Below, in pieces: positions 1-11,726 of a DNA stretch of 64,000 nt. The translations under genes were made by a program, and so were the position numbers. This DNA comes from Albifimbria verrucaria (Eukaryota > Ascomycota > Sordariomycetes > Hypocreales > Stachybotryaceae): positions 2,418,001 to 2,482,000 of the forward strand of contig JAHREC010000013.1 in NCBI GenBank assembly GCA_020081605.1, in the 5' to 3' direction. The notes below the pieces were generated by a model. That model saw nothing but the letters and a program-made list of their open reading frames with translations, was not told the origin of the DNA and did no database searches. Each line of letters starts with the position of its first letter. Position 1 is the stretch's first letter.

Positions 1-1021
1 CTGTGAAGCCACCCTCGACAGGGCGGACAGGCTGCCCGAAAGCCCTGAGGAACTCTTGTGTGCCGAAAGTATCCGTCAGCGCAATGGCCAGGTCGTTGCC
101 GAAGCAGGTGACCCAGTGCTGCAGCGCCGTCTCCGTGGCCTTCTTGTAGTCGCCGGTAATGGCAGCAATTCCCATGAACCACTCGTGCGCAACAGTACCA
201 ATGGGGGATGCCGAAGCGCATAGCCAGGTGAACATTGCTAGTGCCAGCTAGCTTTCCGGGAATCCCTTGGCCTGAGCTTCCTTTGAAGCCTTGACCAACC
301 CACGGAAGACAAGAGCCTGGGTGTGGTAGTCTCGTCGGCGACGGGTGCCGAACTCAGAAGTGTCACAGCCGGCCTCCAGCAGGCGCAGGCCCTTCTCAAA
401 GGCCTTCTCCTCCTGGCCCTCGTAGTTCCAGTCCGTGTCCATAAAGCGGAAGTAGGCCTCCGAGGTCAGGGCCAGCAGGGGATCTCGTACAAGATAGTGT
501 CCGCCCAGGTTCCCTTGATGTTGATGCTAACATCGCCAATGTCTGAGTCAGCGCCGGCAGACTCGCCGACTGGGGTGAAGCTGGCGGAAACCTGCTCTCT
601 AGGTCGCAGGCGGAACTCCTTGAGGAAATCAAGATAATCACTGGTCAGGTACTTGCAGTGGCGCTGGAGAAAGTCCAGCTCCTCAGTGGAAAGGCTGATG
701 TTGCCCAGCTCTATCGGTTGGCTCGGGTCAGTCATGCATAGTGGTGGCTTGAGAGGGCGGGGGTGGAAGAGGGTGAGGAGAACTTGAGAACACGGGGCCA
801 GGCCAGCGAGGAAGTTGGTCACATACTGTTTATTTGCTCCTCGAGCCACTTGAAGGCAGCCCGAGACAGCTTCTTATCCGGGGTGCGGTTGGTGTAGGCA
901 TAGGTGACGGGGACGTCCTTGAAGAACTTGAAGACGGCGCATTGCATAGTCAGCTTGTACAGGTCGGTATCCAGGAAGGATATGACCCCTCGGGGAAGGG
1001 CGAGGAGCTATTGAAGTCCAT
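1..1021 (-). CDS. NPT1: Nicotinate phosphoribosyltransferase (NAPRTase), 3' part cut by window edge
   Basis: Converts nicotinate plus PRPP to nicotinate mononucleotide in the NAD salvage (Preiss-Handler) pathway. The start ATG at 1021 opens a peptide [12 protein letters not shown] that joins, after one missing base in the C run at 986-989, to [12 protein letters not shown], the conserved N-terminus of the family. An intron (711-826) separates this exon from one encoding [18 protein letters not shown] and [12 protein letters not shown]. Further downstream are EFGTRRRR (phosphoribosyl pocket) and GTVAHEW, whose His is the known autophosphorylation site of the family. Frame breaks lie near 478-481, 258-260 and 203-207, each at a homopolymer. 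The reading continues to base 1, so the C-terminus is outside the window. Family identity is clear; the breaks are more likely sequence errors than gene decay. Confidence 0.93.
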
Positions 1022-2017
1022 TGCAGTGATTTGCCCAGAGCGAGTTGTGAGGACAGGATCTGCTCGAGCGATAGTTAGAGTGAGGAGAGAAACAAAGCGG
1101 GAGTTTCTCAAGGTGACTTTGCGCTGTGGGACACAAGCGGGCCACTCCGGCTCGTTTCTGTATGGGTTGATTGTCTCAGGCAGGTGGGTGCTTTTGTAGT
1201 GTAAGCGTAAGGTAAGGTTAAGGGAAAAGGAGGGAGGAAGGGTTCCTCTTTTTTTCCTAGGTATACAATGTGTTTATTTATTCAGTCCTTAAGCGGTCTT
1301 TTTAAAAAAAGGGAAAAATTATAATTTAAAAATGTCGACAACGGACGGTTGCCTCTTCTCCCACGTTGCGTGAGCAAGCGCCTCGACAGGAGCTGGAGCT
1401 GGGGCCTTGGAGGGTGGTGACAGCGATAGCGGAAGAATGACGGAATCATTGAATTTTCACGAGCTACGCGCGCACTGCAAACTAATCTCACTCTCCCAAG
1501 AGATTAACATGGCCTGCTATCCAAGAATCTTCGCTCAGGCTCAAACTAAGAAAAGGTGGGGTTTGTTAGTAACAGTCAGTCAGTGCCATTCCAATCCAGC
1601 GCGACTCACCAAACCAACACTACCACTAACACCCTGATGACCAAAGCTATTCCATCCCCATCCCGCTCAGTCGCAGCGCTGCTGCATTGGTTGCTTAGCA
1701 GCTAGCATTCTGGCCTAGCCCAAGCCTGCCTCACCCGCAGCATACGTTAGTTACGTTGCTGTAACTTATTCAAAAATTCGTCCTATTATTGATTTACTTT
1801 GTATCCTACTAACTAAATTGTGCCGAAATCCGCATCATCATGAAGAGGGTATCATGTCACATATCCCTTCCACTCTAGGTATGCATCAGAGTATGTATCA
1901 AACAAAATATTCGCTCACATCAACTCCATCCGTCTCTCCCAGTAGTTCATGCTTGGCCTCCATCTCCCTCAAAGGCATTCTCACGCTCTTCCTTCCGTCT
2001 GTACATGCATGATACAC
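1022..2017. promoter_or_regulatory. Spacer: NPT1 upstream region and 3' flank of the F-box gene
   Basis: About 1 kb without a supportable gene. Both flanking genes are on the minus strand, so this holds the NPT1 promoter. Around 1205-1260 the plus strand is purine-rich, that is a pyrimidine-rich tract upstream of NPT1 on the coding strand, as is common in fungal promoters. No conserved element could be named. Confidence 0.4.
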
Positions 2018-4944
2018 TCATCGCAACCCGTCAAAGCCCTTCTCCGTCAGGAATCTCACTGGTTGCCTCGACCTGTGGCCCGCCATTCCCAGGCTGGACC
2101 TTTGCAGAAAGTTTGGAGTCGTAAGCATTGCCACGCTCATCGTCCTCGGTATCGACCGATCATTCTCTTTGAACTCATTGATCGCAGGCGTCCATGGCTC
2201 GTCGAGCACAAGTGGCTTGCCCATCCGATCGTCGTATCCCCATCGTGTGACGCCGCCAGCCCGAAGCCAGCCTTCAAGGTTGCGACATTGGCTCACATCA
2301 ACCCATTGAAGCTTTCCGCAGCCGCTGACGAGGCTTTCTACGCCTTTTCCAGTCACACGAACGCAGCCACGAACGCTGATTCCTCCAGCTCGTTCAAATG
2401 CAAGGCTACGCTCTCAAGCTGCTGTCGCTCACAGCACTGCCGCAGAATGCTAACCTCAGTTCGCGGAGGCGAGGCAAACCCAACGCCACAACTTCAGTTG
2501 CCGTGTCAGAAAGCGCACAGCAAAACGACAAGTCCAAGTGAGTAAGCCGCTTCGCAGCATTCGCAAGTGCAACGATGGCATTATCCGAAAGGTAAGTGCA
2601 GTCTGCAAGGCAAAGATGCGTCAACTTCTCAAACCTAAACTGAGCCCACGACTGAAATCCCGCATCAGTGATGGATGTGCATCGTGTCAAAGAGAGAGAT
2701 TGAATGCGATTGGAAGCGTGAGCCGCAAGATGGGCCATTGACCGATCCGTAATGTGTTTGCAGTACGACAAGTTCAGCCTCTTCAGCTTGGGGCACCCAA
2801 TTACTGTTCCAGGCGCCGGCATGTTCTGTGGCTTCTGCTGCTGGGCCTGTTGCTGCTTGCTCCGTGACTTGCTCGATGAGCTGGAGATGACAACCTGCTT
2901 GCTCTGTGGAGCCGGTTCGGGAACCACCCAGCCCACAACACGTCCAAGGAGGTTGTCTCCAACTTTGCGACAGTTGCTCCAGTCCACTTCCTCTAGGCCC
3001 TTCGCATTCTCGCTCATTTCGAGGATTTGGTTAGCGGATACGTCCCACACGGAGCGCATACGCCAGCTCTTCACATTCTTTCCACACTTCTTCCACAAAG
3101 TAGAAAATCCTTCGTCGGTGATATGAAAGCAATTGTTGAGGTCGATAATCATAGCTCGGGTACCGATAAATGGTGCAAGTATATGTACAAGTATATAGTC
3201 TGTGACTTTTCGGTTGTAGGTAGAGAGATCAACCTCCGTGCACAGTTTGGGTGAATGTGTCAGGATCTTACGCCAGTGGCTGTTGACCCGTCGCAGACAA
3301 AGCAACTCCCCGACGTCAAAATGCTGGAAAATGTTCACCAAGATATCGTCCGACAGAATTGGTTGCTGAGACTCATGCGGCCGTCTCGCCAATGTCCGTA
3401 CCCTCTTGGCAGGTACGTCGGAGTCGGGTGGCGTCTGTGTGAAGGTAAACTTGATGGGGTGACATCGCTCAGTGGAGAGTGAAGTCCGTTCGTCTTCATG
3501 ATAGGATTCTCCGTCTGCGGTGTAGGAGGCGCTATCGAGTGTCGTCGTCGGCTCCTCATATTCTCCATATCAACGCTGAGGAAGGGGTCGGGGTCCTTGC
3601 GTTCCATGATATCTGAATCATCCTTGCTAGGTGAAGCGGGTTTTGAGGAGTGGTGAAGGTGACGTGAGGTAATGTGGGATGACCAGGTATAGTTGGTGTT
3701 GTCGGATCAGACCTGGCCTTTGCCTTACCCTCCACGTCGATCATGTCAACATCGTCCAAAGGATTCTTGTAGCGCATTCGCGCTGTCTGTTCCACCTGAG
3801 ACTTGATGTCCGGAGGACAGCGTCTCCAGAGCTCATCCAGCGCATCGCCCGGTATCATCAAGCACTCCACAGTAGTGATAGACCGCACGGTCGCGGTTCT
3901 CCCTCGGGACAATCCCAGGCTCGCAACTTCGCCAAAGTACTGGCCCGATTTTAATCGTGGCCTCCGTTGTATCGACCTTGTAGGTCCCTCGGCTCGATCC
4001 TTGACGTTGTCTTGGTCATGTATGACCTCGGCCTCGCCCCTTACAATAAAGAAAATCTCGTTTCCGCTGGTTCCTTGTTGGATTATATCAGTAAAAGGGT
4101 GGTAGGTCTTGGGTTGCGCGCTCAAGCCTAGAAAATGTAGAATATCAGGCGGCAGCGTCGAAAAGAGTGGCAACTCTTTTAGAGTCTGTCGGATATTAAC
4201 CAAGCCACTTCCGATCGCGCTGCCAGCGGCAGGGTCCTCGATGATGCCAGGGCTTGGTGACTTTCTCTTCTTAGAATTCACGACAGCCCCATCTCGAATA
4301 GCGCCGCTTTCGCCCTTTGATACTTCTCCCGGGACTGCTTCTCTGGCCGAGAACTCGCCCTTGGGAGATTTGAGTGTAACGCCAGCTTCTTGACGTTTCT
4401 TCTTCAGCAAGTTTAATCTTTCCTGAGCTTCGTGGCGAATCGCCTTCTCCATATCAGGGAACTTAGGCATAACGGCATGTAAATCCTCCTTTTTCAAGAC
4501 GAGCAAAAGGCACTTCGTCCGAGACACGATTGTAGCGGTTCTTGGCATATTCATGAGTACACCAATTTCGCCGAAGAAAGCTCCAGGCTTCAGCTCAGCA
4601 TATACAGCTTCTCCGTCACGAGACGTGACGGCAACCACGCCACGCACCAGCCAATACATGGCTTTAGCTTCGTCACCTTCGGTGACAATGTGATCGTTTG
4701 GGCCATGAATTTGGGGCTTCAGATTATTGCCAATGGCGACGAGAAACTCCTCTGGGGCTGAGAGAAAGAGCGGAAATGAGCGTATGCGATCTACGAGATC
4801 TAGCGGCATATCTCTGATTGTCGAGACCGTGAGCAGGGAAGGCCGCATCGGGCGAGTTGGGTTTGTGTCAACATTGAAGGACCGGATCACGGATACCGAG
4901 TCCGTGGCGGCGGCGTTTGCATGTGCTTGTTGATGATGGGCCAA
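2018..4944 (-). CDS. Protein with two cyclic-nucleotide-binding domains, F-box and leucine-rich repeats
   Basis: Read from ATG at 4944. Residues about 54-160 form a first cNMP-binding domain with FGEIGVLMNMPRTAT; residues about 256-372 form a second with FGEVASL and GRTATV. Both phosphate-binding cassettes keep the Glu and Arg that contact cyclic nucleotide. A basic linker (KKRKS) lies between them. After two frame breaks (G/T run at 3638-3644 and G run at 3456-3459) the same protein continues with an F-box (SDDILVNIFQHF, VNSHWRKIL) and AMN1-like repeats such as LTHLDLSFCCALSD. Two more breaks near 2380-2410 precede the last repeats and a C-terminus ending at 2018. Restored frames form one protein of roughly 970 residues. 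F-boxes bind Skp1 in SCF ubiquitin ligases; cyclic-nucleotide control of such a ligase is inference. The exact start could lie further upstream. Confidence 0.85.
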
Positions 4945-7900
4945 GGCCCGGTAGGGTGAGGGCGAGCTGGGCGATCGCCCCGCCGCATGGTAGCCGGCAT
5001 GGCGCCGGTATCACCTAGTTGGTGATGTCTAGTGGCAAGAGATCTGAGGGCTGCAAGAACTGGGAGAGCACCGCAGGAGCCTATCGGCACAATACGTGCT
5101 TTTCCCAGACGAATGCACTGCTAAGCTTTTGTCTAAGCACGTGAGCGTCGAGGCGCAGCGGCCCAACAGACAAACGTCTTGGATCGGTTCTCAGGCTTGC
5201 CCCAATGCCCGGATGTAACAACTGTAGGTTACGAGCGAGGGATAGCGGCGATATTGATTGGTCCGAAGAAAAGATACCAATCAGACGGGTCCAGGGACGT
5301 TCGAGAAATCTCGGTATTGCGGTAGAAGGGCGTCTGCAGCGCAACGTGATGCGCGATAGACAAAATCCGGGGTGGGAGGGCGGCGAACGTCACTTGTCTC
5401 AAATATTATGCCGACTCCAGAACCACCCAACGTCGTTCAGCCCAACCAAGTCAGCTCGCCAACCCGAGTGCAAGTCCTCATCCGATGTTCGCGTGAATAG
5501 GCGGTTCCTGGGAAGGAATATGCGTGCGAGGAGGCGGGAGCGTGTCGCGTGCGTGGTGCCCAGAGCTTCGTAGGCGCTGCAGCGTGGACTTGAGAGGGAA
5601 TGACGTGAGATTCGCGGGCGCGGGGGCCGTGGCGGTAGAAGCAGGAGGGAAAGGTACAGGACGGCGTCGGAGATGCGATCGCGGTGAAGATGCGAGCAGA
5701 TGAGGGTAGAGAGCAGCGATGCGGTCCTTGGGAAGGAGCGGAACGGAAAGGCAGAGCTGGGCAGGGTCGAAAGATCACGAAGCTCGAACGTGGGGCAGGT
5801 CGCAGGGTTTCGTTGAGGTTGCTTTTTCGGGGCGGAGGATCTGCTTGGTGGTTTGTGCGCAAGGGAAGCAACAGTGACAGTAGGTACCTGTGTTGTAGAC
5901 AAGGTATCAGAGCAAGGGGGACGATGATGGGGCGCGCCAACCGAGTCCCATGGGCCTGGAGTAAAGTGCGTGCGTGGGATGCGTGTTACGGGAACATGTC
6001 GAAGAGGGATTGGGTTTGGCGGAGAGGCAAAGGGAAATGATTTTTTTCTACAAGCTCGCTTGGATGTGTCTATCTGTCAGTCGGGGCCTCGAATCACGAG
6101 ATGACGCTTATGACGGGATGGGCCAAAGGCAAACTGTAAAGACGAGTGCTTTGGTGGGAGGGAGGAACTTGACAGGACAGCGCAGTAAAGTGTACTCTGT
6201 AGGTAGGTACTAGGTAGGCGGTACAGTACAGTGTACTGTCGTAGTGCAGCTCAGTTCAGTGGCGTGGAGCAGATCGCTCGCTGGCTTGGTCTGGCTGCAT
6301 ATGGTATCCAATCCAATAGTTTCCCACCAAGAAAACACTACCACGACGCGACGCAAATAGCACCGGCCTTTAGCAGCAGCTGTAGCTGCAGTAGCTACAA
6401 CAACAATAACAATGGAAGCAGCAGCAGATGGTTATACGGAGGCCAGATACAGGGGACGGCCGTGGCCCCAAGTGCCTGCAGCAGAAGGTGTTCGTACCTG
6501 CACCCAGCACGGACGCAGCCCATGCACTGCACTGCAGTGGACGGCACCGCACGTACGCACACGCAGGCGGGAATCCGTTGTTTCTTTCTACCCTCCCTCC
6601 TCCCTTCCTCCCCTTCCCAAGCCCTGCGGTTCTGTACTGTACCTTGCGGATACAACGCCGGAGGTCCTCCAGCGCCCATGTCTCCGGGGAGCGGCTAGCG
6701 CGACGACACGACACTGGAGGAGCACGAGAAAAGGGCCCTAAAACGTAGATGACCCGGCGTGCAGCAGCACAGGCCACCCGCTGGCCCCTGAGCTCGGGCG
6801 GGTGGCCCCAGTGGGTGGCCCTTGGTGGCCTCCACTCCACTGCGCTGGGCTGGCCTGGCCTGCGCTTGCAGGGGAAAAGGTTGCGGATTTGCAGACCCAA
6901 CAGCCTTAGCTCTACTCCAAAGCACCTAATTCACTACGGGAAGTCTTCTCGTCGTTTTATTCTTGTTCCATTACTCACCTACCTTACCTTACCTTACCTT
7001 ACGCTACACATACCGCTGTACCTCTCCAACGCCTCTTTTTTCCCTGTACTCTGTACCTTTTTCTCAACCTCAGATCTGCTTACATCAATCCTCCTGGTAA
7101 CGTCAAGGACAAGGCCTCTCCATAGGCATGTTTCAAGCCTGGACACGGAAAAAACTCATATCCTGCTGCTCGTCCTCCTCCCCCTCCCCTTTCCTCATCA
7201 TGCCCGAAACCTCGTGTGGGCCGCGGTCGAGGTTTCATCATAGGTCAGGTAGGTAAGTCGACCGACTGCATGGCCATAAGCTGCAGCAATCTACGGCGCC
7301 AACATGACTGCTGTCCCTGGTTCTCCTGATCTGTTGTTTGTTTACCTCTTTCTGCTTCTTGTGCTTCCTTGTTTCTGCACGGGAAAGGGTGGAGCGCCCC
7401 TCCATTCAAGCGATATTCTCTCAAATGCGGTGTCACATCTCGATACACCTCGTTTCGATTCAGGCTATGCCTGCATTGCCCACCCTCCCACGCGGTAAAG
7501 ATGCTGCACTAGCCTAGATAGTGTAGGTATCTCCCCAACCTGCTTAAGCTGATCTCCTTCTCGCGGGCAGGCAAGCCAGGGGGGCCGGGCTTGCTGGGTT
7601 ATCGAGGAGCTACTCTGTACCCGCAGCTAGGTGTAGCTATCCTACCTGGCAAGCTCGTCTGTATTAGTCGTGTCGCAAGCGTACAATCTCTGAGTTTGGT
7701 CGGCAAGCCTTCGGCGTGCCTGATCGGAGCCCGTGTCACTTCGCCCAATCGAGCCCTTGCTCCCTTGAATGGGATGCACCTCTGCATCGGGGCCCAGCTC
7801 CAACGGCGTCTGCACATGCATGTAAGCGACCAGATGTGGCTCCCTGTAGCTCCTCGTCGCCCGTCGAAGACGTCTAATCTGCGCATCTGCACGCCGTTCA

Positions 7901-8635
7901 CCAATTACATGCGGCCGTTCTTCTTGCTAATCAGCCCTAACCCGTCTCCTCGGCAGGAAAGAGATGACTACTAACGCGCTCCGATCTAGGTATACTACGC
8001 GCCGTGCCAGGCAAGCCAAACATTCAAGTAAATCAAACGGATGGTTGCCAATGCCTTTCGCCCAGCACTTGTTGCAGAAAGCCCAGGGGTCAAGGGCTGC
8101 TCCCTCATCCGTCTGTGCACCGTACCGCCATCTTCCGCAAACATGGACCAGGGCCGCAACCAGCCTTACACAAATCAACTGCACCCGCATTCGGAAAACG
8201 TCTAGAAGCCCGCTGTTTAGTTTCTCTCGCCTTTTTTTTTCTTTTCTGCTCCCTCGATCGTGGTTCTCTCTATCACGTGTCCACCCCTTTTTCCCTTGAT
8301 TTGTCTGTGCTGGTTCCATGTCCTTGGTGCGTTTGGCGCTGGCTCGCCCTCGGCTTTACTATGGATCCTTGTGATGTCGGCTCTCGGGTCACTGCGAAAC
8401 AGTCCTCTAACTTCAAGACAGTGACATCCTGTTTTCCACGTCATGCACTTGGCGTCTAAATGTTGATACTTCGGTGTATTAAAAAGACATGTCTATCCTG
8501 ATCCATTAGTTCAGACAAATTTAATGCTCTTGTCCTTCACATTTACGAGATCTAGTTACCCGTATCGTCTCACATCTTGCAAAGCCAATGTCCACTCCCT
8601 AACTCCAGTCCTTAGCCTCGTAGCCATGGTTAACT
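4945..8635. other. Long gene-poor region between the CNB/F-box gene and ILV1
   Basis: No gene could be supported over 3.7 kb. The first kilobase is presumably the promoter/5' leader of the minus-strand CNB/F-box gene. A minus-strand stretch at about 5400-5940 looks partly protein-like but was not recognised. There are TAGGTAGGTA motifs at 6200-6219 and 7241-7256, a near-palindromic TACAGTACAGTGTACTGT at about 6223-6240, an (ACCTT)n tract at 6977-7003, and pyrimidine-rich plus-strand tracts near 6950-7200 and 8218-8290 that resemble fungal promoters but have no convincing gene after them. Confidence 0.5.
6977..7003. repeat. (ACCTT)n microsatellite
   Basis: Four tandem ACCTT units preceded by a partial ACCT unit inside the gene-poor region. 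Similar CCTA/AGGT-rich tracts recur in other spacers of the window. Confidence 0.8.
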
Positions 8636-10440
8636 TCATGCCCTGAGGAATGTTTTATATACTTCAGAGTGCGTCAACTCTTCAAAGGGTACCCCAGATC
8701 TTTGAGATAGCGCGCAAGGTCTTCTACCTCCTCGTCGGGACACAGGATGCCGGCCAGGACCTTGGCCACATCGCCACCGTAGTTTCGGTACTGGAAGAGG
8801 CTGATGTTGAACTTTTGGGTCTCAACGTAACCAAGAATCTCTCCAAGGCGCCAGGCCTCTCCGGGAAGTTAAAGGTATATAGCCTCTCGTTCGGTGCGTT
8901 TGAGCGGCCGCCGACGAGATACCGAATGTGGCTCTTGGCAAGCTCATCTCCTGACAGATCGGTCGGTGTCATGCCGGCAGCCCGGATACGCTCCAGCAGC
9001 ATTCCCAATTCCTGCACCCGTTGCGAAGCAGGTGCTGTCAACGAGAGACCGATCAAGACATTGGCGACAGTTGGGTCCGCTAGTCGATAGGAGAATTCCG
9101 TGACTGAATGAGGCATGATGATGTCGATAAGCTTGGCAAACGCACCGGGTTGTTCGGGGATAGCCACGGAAAGCAGAGCCTCCTTGCCCTCACCCAACGC
9201 GGCACGCTCCGCAACAAATCGCAAGCGGTCGAAGTTCATGTTGGCGCCAGAGGTGACGGCAATGAGGGTCCGCTTGGTATCGTTGGACGGATACTTGGCC
9301 ACGTACTTCTTCAGGCCAGCAATGGATAGCGCACCAGCAGGCTCAAGACCAGAGCGAGTGTCGTCGTACATGTCCTTGATGGCAGCGCAGATCTCATCCG
9401 TCGACACCTCAACCACCTCATCAATGACTTCTTGGGCAATACGGAAGGTCTCCTCGCCAACGGTTCTTACCGCGGCACCGTCGGCAAACAAGCCAACATC
9501 GTCGAGCACCACCCTGTAGCCCTTCTTCAGGGACTGTGCCATGGCGTTGGCATCGTGCGCCTCAACACCAATGATCTTGACATGAGGTGCCATTCTCTTT
9601 ACAAAGAGGCCAATGCCGGTGATGAGACCACCGCCTCCAACACCGCAGAAGATGGCCTCGACTTTGGACATGTTGACCTGCCCAAAGAGTTCGTTTCCAA
9701 TGGTTCCTTGGCCAGCGATAACGTAAGGGTCGTCAAATGGCGGGATGTTGATGAGCCCATCCTGCTTCTCTCGTCTGGCGCACTCCTCCTTGGCGGCATC
9801 AAAGTCCTGGCCGTGCAGCACGACGTGTCCACCAAGTCGGGCCACATTCATGTGCTTGATGCTGGGTGTCGCTTCGGGCATGACAATGGTGGCTGGTATC
9901 TTCAGCTTGCGTGCCGAGTAGGCGACACCCTGAGCATGGTTTCCGGCCGAGCAACAGACCACGCCCTTCCAGCTCTTGGCTGGGTCAAGATGGGCCATCT
10001 TGTTGTAGGCGCCGCGGAGCTTGAAGCTGAAGACGGGCTGTTCATCTTCGCGCTTGAAAAGAACCTTGCATTCGAGACGATTGCTCAGATTGATCGCATG
10101 GGTCAACGGGGTGACCTCGCAGGCTTCGTAAACTCGAGATGTGGCGCCAGCAATCAGTCGCAGATACTATAGGCGGCCAATGCGATCAGTATATGGCTCA
10201 GGTTCCAAAGCGGCAGACGAGTGCACCTACATCAGGATAGCCGGACGGGAGCAAAAACTCCTCAGGGACTGACGCTTTGATGCGAGCGCGCTTGTCCTCT
10301 GACGGAGTGGAAGGGTGGGCACTGTACTCGGTCAAAGCCATGCCGCCGACAGGCGTCTGGGGCCGGTCATGGTTGGCCGTGCCATTGACGGTGCCATTGG
10401 CTGTCGTCGCCGCCGTGGTAGTCTCTGTGACGGACGGCAT
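8636..10440 (-). CDS. ILV1: Threonine dehydratase (threonine deaminase), biosynthetic
   Basis: PLP enzyme that deaminates threonine to 2-oxobutanoate, the first committed step of isoleucine synthesis, in mitochondria in fungi. The start at 10440 ([13 protein letters not shown]) is followed by an intron at 10167-10230 (GTAGGT to TATAG) and exon 2, which opens with [18 protein letters not shown]. The PLP-lysine region is [20 protein letters not shown], and the glycine loop reads FCGVGGGGL. Two C-terminal ACT-like regulatory repeats follow ([12 protein letters not shown]). One base appears missing near 8810-8835, before [20 protein letters not shown], and one T in the run at 8684-8686. With these restored the protein ends VYKTFLRA and stops at 8636-8638; as written it would end early with an unrelated tail. 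Family call is secure. Feedback inhibition by isoleucine is family knowledge. Confidence 0.95.
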
Positions 10441-11277
10441 TTTGGAAGAAAGGTACTGTATGTGTTGAAGTAACGGACAGTGCTTCGCTCCGGAGTGTGG
10501 TGGTTTAAGTATCCGGCAGTCACGGCCGAATTATCGGACTTGGAATTGTTTTTTAGACGGTGAGACACCGCCGTGGTTGGCTTGTAAGGTACCCTTAAGG
10601 TACCAATGGAGGGGCTAAAATGATATCACTGCCCGCCATCGTCCGCTGGCTGGGTATTCTTGCACCCTTGGGATCTCATGCTTTTCCTCTATGCTATCAT
10701 TGTGGGATCGACAGTGAAAAATGAGTTGTGTATTCAGGCTCCCTCCGCTGATCAGTGCCATCACGTCTTTTGCACAAAGGTAGTTACCGACAAACCAATT
10801 GCAGCAATCCTGTCGTTCGATTCCTTTCGTCGTATGTGAACAGGGTATGGGGTACTTTGGAGTATAGTGGGGCAAGGTTATTACAGCACAGACGTCGCCC
10901 GGCATCGGAGGACCCTTACATTGATTGACTCGAGTTGGGGAACACAGCATCGTAACAACTTCATCCACGTAAGCAGCTGATAAGCGGCTCAGACATCTAT
11001 AGCATTAGAGACACTTCCTAAAACATTGTTTCCTGACTATGCGTTCCACATAAGCCTATCGGCCATCTTTGTGTTCCCAGTCGCAAACTGAAAACATGCT
11101 TGCTATTCTGATACCTCAGATAAACGCCTACCATATCCATATATCATTTCGTAAAACGTGTTACACAGAACGAAACAGCCCACTCAGAAACATATCTGAT
11201 GACCACTCCTCAGATTTAAAAGCTCACGCATCTGTGTCGTCATGATGTATCCCACATCAGGCCAGACTTCACCCAGC
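10441..11277. other. Spacer upstream of ILV1
   Basis: Contains the ILV1 promoter on the minus strand and the 3' flank of the small gene that follows. A minus-strand reading of 117 codons at 10615-10968 has no recognisable domain and is not accepted. Nothing else seen. Confidence 0.4.
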
Positions 11278-11726
11278 TCAAGACTGTTTCTCAACCTGCT
11301 CATACGTAGGCGGCTCGTCCATGCTCTCTCTCTTCTCGATAATGCCACTCACTACCTCCGAGTCTGAAGACTGCATTGAGTTTCGAGTCAACCTTTCGAC
11401 GTCTGAGAGTCTCTCCTTTGTCCTCAGATCGGACGACGAGATACCAGAAACCCATTTTTTATGCAGCAACCCTCCTTCTTGACGCAGCAAGCCTTCCATT
11501 GCGCCCTGCATGGTTTTCGCTCGGCCCTTCTCATCTTTCTTTGAGCCCTGCATTCCTGTCTGCGCTGGCAACATGTTTTTCTGGCCGATGGCGGAGCAGG
11601 TGCCTCTGGAGCAATGTAATATCCGGCATTTGTGTTGCCAGTGACCATGTATCGTTTGGTGTCGTGGTCATTCTCATGGCATACTGAGCGCAAAATAGAG
11701 GCGAGGCGAGTAAAAACGCAAGGCAT
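11278..11726 (-). CDS. Small uncharacterised protein with C-terminal PPxY motif
   Basis: I do not recognise the family. Two overlapping minus-strand readings join if one base is missing near 11590-11605. The first begins MPCVFTRLASILRSV at 11726; the second passes through KNMLPAQTGMQGSKKDEKGR and ends DEPPTYEQVEKQS. The joined product is about 150 residues, hydrophilic, rich in Ser, Lys and Glu, with no membrane segment or signal peptide. Its last residues contain PPTY, a PPxY motif of the kind bound by WW domains, including those of the Nedd4/Rsp5 ubiquitin ligases. Amino-acid make-up and the length of the joined frame favour a real gene, but without a family match this is moderate. If the break is real, the frame ends early. 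Confidence 0.5.

Noticed and set aside
7304..7498. Possible small secreted protein on the plus strand
   Set aside because: A hydrophobic stretch arises from a T/C-rich tract; no codon bias, no further exon and no family resemblance.
10615..10968. 117-codon reading on the minus strand
   Set aside because: No domain, composition like translated spacer, and it overlaps the likely ILV1 upstream region.
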